From: an uncultured Eubacterium sp.
GTDB lineage: Bacteria; Bacillota; Clostridia; Lachnospirales; Lachnospiraceae
DNA: 64,000 bases
Assembly: GCA_934322085.1 (NCBI GenBank)
Contig: CAKRGF010000001.1
Span: forward strand, 62,001 to 126,000
Direction of reading: 5' to 3'
Below, one piece after another: positions 61,701 to 64,000 of this stretch (position 1 is its first letter; each line of letters begins with the position of its first letter). Under the pieces are notes generated by a model, which saw only the letters and a list, made by a program, of their open reading frames with translations, made no database searches and was not told the origin of the DNA. A program made the position numbers and the translations under genes.

Positions 61701-61744
61701 GCCAGCGGATTTTTAACTCACTACAAGTGCAAAAATCCGCTGGC
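61701..61744 (-). terminator. gpsA operon terminator
   Basis: Perfect 14-bp arms (61701-61714, 61731-61744) around a 16-base loop with a small inner stem, then TTTT on the minus strand. It ends the der-plsY-gpsA transcript. Confidence 0.88.
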
Positions 61745-61787
61745 AAATATTTGTATTTTAGGCTTTCTACTTACGTTTAGGCATTCC

Positions 61788-62795
61788 CTACCACGTCAAA
61801 CTCTTGTACTCACTGACTTTATCACGCATCAGCAAGTCTGCCACTGCCTGCTCTGCCGTTTTATCGGAGAACAAAATTGCGTTAATCTGTTCTACAATTG
61901 GCATTGTTACGTGATTTTTATTGGCAAGTGCCATCGCGGCTTTTGCACAGTTTACGCCCTCAATAACCTGTTTGATTTCTTTCTTTGCTTCCTCTAACGT
62001 CTTGCCCTGTCCTAACATATAACCGCAGTTATGATTCCGGCTGTGGGTACTGATGCAGGTTACAATCAAATCACCAATTCCTGACAAACCGCAGAATGTT
62101 TCCATTTTTCCGCCAAGTTCCACACCAAGTCTGGAAATCTCAGCAATTCCGCGTGTCATCAAAGCGGCTTTCGTATTATCGCCAAGCCCCATACCGTCCA
62201 GAATACCGGCAGCCAGTGCAATCACGTTTTTCAGTGCACCGCCAAGTTCAATACCAATCATATCCGGACTTGTATATACACGGAAGCGGTCACTCATGAA
62301 CACATCCTGTACAAACATCGCCGTCTTTTCCGTCTTTGCTCCGACAACAACCGTTGTTGGTACTCCATGGGAAACTTCTTCCGCATGGCTTGGTCCGGAA
62401 AGCACACAGACATCGGCCATCGGCAGCTCATCCTCAAGGATTTCACATAAGGTCATCAATGTATTTTCCTCGATTCCCTTACCAACATTTACAATAATCT
62501 GATTATCCTTGATAAAAGGCTTTGCTTCCTGTGCTGTCGAACGGACAAACGGAGAAGCGACCGACCATACAATAATATCCTGATTGGTACATGCCTTTTC
62601 CAAATCTTCTTCAATCACAATACTATCCGGAAGTTTTACACCCGGCAGACGTTCCAGATGTTCTCTATGCTCTTTGAGCATATCGGTCTCTGCTTTAACC
62701 TTTGACCAAATCGTAACCTGATGTCCATTGTTTGCACACAAAATGGCAAGTGCGGTTCCCCAGCTTCCTGCTCCTAAAAAACTAACATGTTTCAT
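61788..62795 (-). CDS. gpsA: Glycerol-3-phosphate dehydrogenase [NAD(P)+]
   Basis: A 335-residue dehydrogenase reducing dihydroxyacetone phosphate to sn-glycerol 3-phosphate for phospholipid synthesis. LGAGSWGTALA is the dinucleotide site; GGALKNVIALAAGILDG holds the catalytic Lys, and GLSGIGDLIVTC follows. It begins immediately after the plsY stop (TAGATG), so the two are coupled. Confidence 0.97.
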   Translation of the reverse strand: MKHVSFLGAGSWGTALAILCANNGHQVTIWSKVKAETDMLKEHREHLERLPGVKLPDSIVIEEDLEKACTNQDIIVWSVASPFVRSTAQEAKPFIKDNQIIVNVGKGIEENTLMTLCEILEDELPMADVCVLSGPSHAEEVSHGVPTTVVVGAKTEKTAMFVQDVFMSDRFRVYTSPDMIGIELGGALKNVIALAAGILDGMGLGDNTKAALMTRGIAEISRLGVELGGKMETFCGLSGIGDLIVTCISTHSRNHNCGYMLGQGKTLEEAKKEIKQVIEGVNCAKAAMALANKNHVTMPIVEQINAILFSDKTAEQAVADLLMRDKVSEYKSLTW

Positions 62796-63470
62796 CTATT
62801 CGTTCTCCTTTTCCTTTTTTTCTCCCAATTTACGTTCTGTATGATTCATCAACCGTCTTATATTTCCCGCATGCTTAAAGTAGGCAAGTGCTGTAAAAAG
62901 CAGCGCAATGAAAAGCATAATGACAAACAAAGACGTTTCAATCCCATGGTACTCTAAAATTACATAAAGCGGAAAATACCACACAACAATCAATGAGCCA
63001 AGAGACACATATCTGGTAATTCCAACCACAATAATAAACAATGCCAAAAAGATACCAATCATAATCCAGCCAAGGCTCGAATTGGATGAGGACGCAACAA
63101 TAACTGCCGCTGATACTGCAATTCCCTTGCCGCCTTTAAAATGAAGGTAAAAAGGAAAATTATGTCCAATTACAACACCAAGACCAATCACCAAAGTCAT
63201 GAGATACGTCAGTTCCGGTGAATACCCCATGTTCGGGCAGAAAACAAAGCGTACCAAAAGCGTCGGAATAAATGCCTTTAATAAATCCCCGGCAAAGGTA
63301 AGTGCACCGCCTTTTGCTCCCATAGTACGAAGAGCATTGGTCGTGCCAATGTTTCCACTTCCCTCCGACTGGATATTATGTCCACTCATCCTTCCAACCA
63401 CATAACCGGTTGAAAAGCTTCCAAAGCCATAACCAATGATTAAAAAGATTATTGAATAAACAAGTTCCAT
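62796..63470 (-). CDS. plsY: Glycerol-3-phosphate acyltransferase PlsY
   Basis: A 224-residue membrane enzyme transferring acyl groups from acyl phosphate to glycerol 3-phosphate, the product of GpsA. Five or more helices; GSGNIGTTNALR and HFKGGKGIAVS are the conserved cytoplasmic loops. The charged C-terminal tail (KLGEKKEKENE) is a little longer than usual. Gene order der-plsY-gpsA is standard in Firmicutes. Confidence 0.96.
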   Translation of the reverse strand: MELVYSIIFLIIGYGFGSFSTGYVVGRMSGHNIQSEGSGNIGTTNALRTMGAKGGALTFAGDLLKAFIPTLLVRFVFCPNMGYSPELTYLMTLVIGLGVVIGHNFPFYLHFKGGKGIAVSAAVIVASSSNSSLGWIMIGIFLALFIIVVGITRYVSLGSLIVVWYFPLYVILEYHGIETSLFVIMLFIALLFTALAYFKHAGNIRRLMNHTERKLGEKKEKENE

Positions 63471-63476
63471 GATAAA

Positions 63477-64000
63477 TTACTCCTTTTCTTTTCGTTCCCT
63501 GATAAAAATACGAATCGGTGTACCCATAAAACCAAATGTATCACGAATCCGGTTTTCGATATACCGCTGATACGAAAAATGCATCAGTTCTTTTTTATTG
63601 ACAAACAAAACAAACGTCGGCGGCTTTGTACTCACCTGCGTCATATAAAACAGTTTCAACCGTTTTCCTTTGTCTGAAGGTGGCTGCTGTAATGCGACCG
63701 CCTCCATCAGAATCTCGTTTAGCACACCGGTCTGGATGCGCATTGCGTGATTCTCAATAACTGTTTCAAGCATATCAAAAATTTTCTTTGTACGCTGTCC
63801 GGTCAGAGCAGAAATAAAAATAATTTCCGCATACGGAACAAAGGACAAAATATCCCGTACTTTTTTCGTATATTCTTTCACCGTATGATTGTCTTTTTCA
63901 ATCGCATCCCATTTGTTGACCGCAATAATCAATCCACGGCCTCTGTCGTGGGCAATTCCTGCGATTTTCGCATCCTGCTCAGACACGCCTTCCGTGGCAT
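63477..64000 (-). CDS. der: GTPase Der (EngA), C-terminal part
   Basis: Partial: the frame is open to the window edge. About 174 residues are visible: the end of the second GTPase domain (VNKWDAIEKD is the G4 motif, FISALTGQRTKKIF the G5 region) and the whole KH-like domain ending in IRIFIRERKEKE. Der is an essential GTPase for 50S ribosome assembly. Its stop codon lies in the plsY ribosome binding region. Confidence 0.93.
   Translation of the reverse strand, partial: ATEGVSEQDAKIAGIAHDRGRGLIIAVNKWDAIEKDNHTVKEYTKKVRDILSFVPYAEIIFISALTGQRTKKIFDMLETVIENHAMRIQTGVLNEILMEAVALQQPPSDKGKRLKLFYMTQVSTKPPTFVLFVNKKELMHFSYQRYIENRIRDTFGFMGTPIRIFIRERKEKE

Overview
The window looks like a chromosomal segment of a low-GC, spore-forming, Gram-positive Clostridia, most likely Lachnospiraceae. 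The evidence is spoIIM and ylbJ homologues, AGGAGG ribosome binding sites, strong -35/-10 promoters, PFL/ACT and DegV family genes, a SEDS/PBP pair, and a Tad pilus locus without an outer-membrane secretin. The family assignment is inference from gene content. No phage, transposase, CRISPR array or rRNA was seen. Most genes are on the minus strand.

Layout. 27-8022: a DRE-TIM aldolase (+), cysS with a downstream lipoprotein gene, and a translationally coupled ABC exporter operon (ATPase, permease, GldG-like, DUF4340). 8185-9213: a DAHP synthase (+). 20227-9208: one long minus-strand run polA-coaE-ftsA-like-GGDEF-walJ-like-ACT-UPF0210-NUDIX-spoIIM, preceded by a chemotaxis receptor gene. 22229-22312: tRNA-Leu(CAA), flanked by inverted repeats. 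34475-22443: a minus-strand run cls-ruvA-ruvB-zapA-U32-rodA/ftsW-pbp-NUDIX-PPK2-transglutaminase. 34543-34734: a 192-bp imperfect palindrome between divergent promoters. 34912-36835: a YprB-like exonuclease (+) converging on degV.

53358-36926: a minus-strand operon-like run of 15 genes spanning 16.4 kb. It encodes a Tad/Flp-type pilus machine: CpaE-like ATPase, CpaF, TadB, TadC, Flp pilin, prepilin peptidase, two TadE-like pseudopilins and a DUF5702 protein. Interleaved is a protein-phosphorylation module: a PASTA Ser/Thr kinase with a zinc ribbon, two PP2C phosphatases and an FHA protein. A WG-repeat protein and a secreted DUF6273 protein are also present. A divergent XRE repressor gene sits upstream, and an 18-bp palindrome lies exactly between the -35 and -10 boxes of the tad promoter. 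This is the most interesting system in the window: pilus assembly wired to Ser/Thr phosphosignalling and apparently switched by one small repressor.

53807-64000: rpmF, ackA, serine acetyltransferase, ylbJ, a coiled-coil gene, rsmD, recG, tmRNA (ssrA, tag ADNNKLAYAA), then gpsA, plsY and the 3' part of der, which runs off the window. Start sites were chosen by ribosome binding site. Several differ from the longest reading frame, and four genes probably start with TTG.
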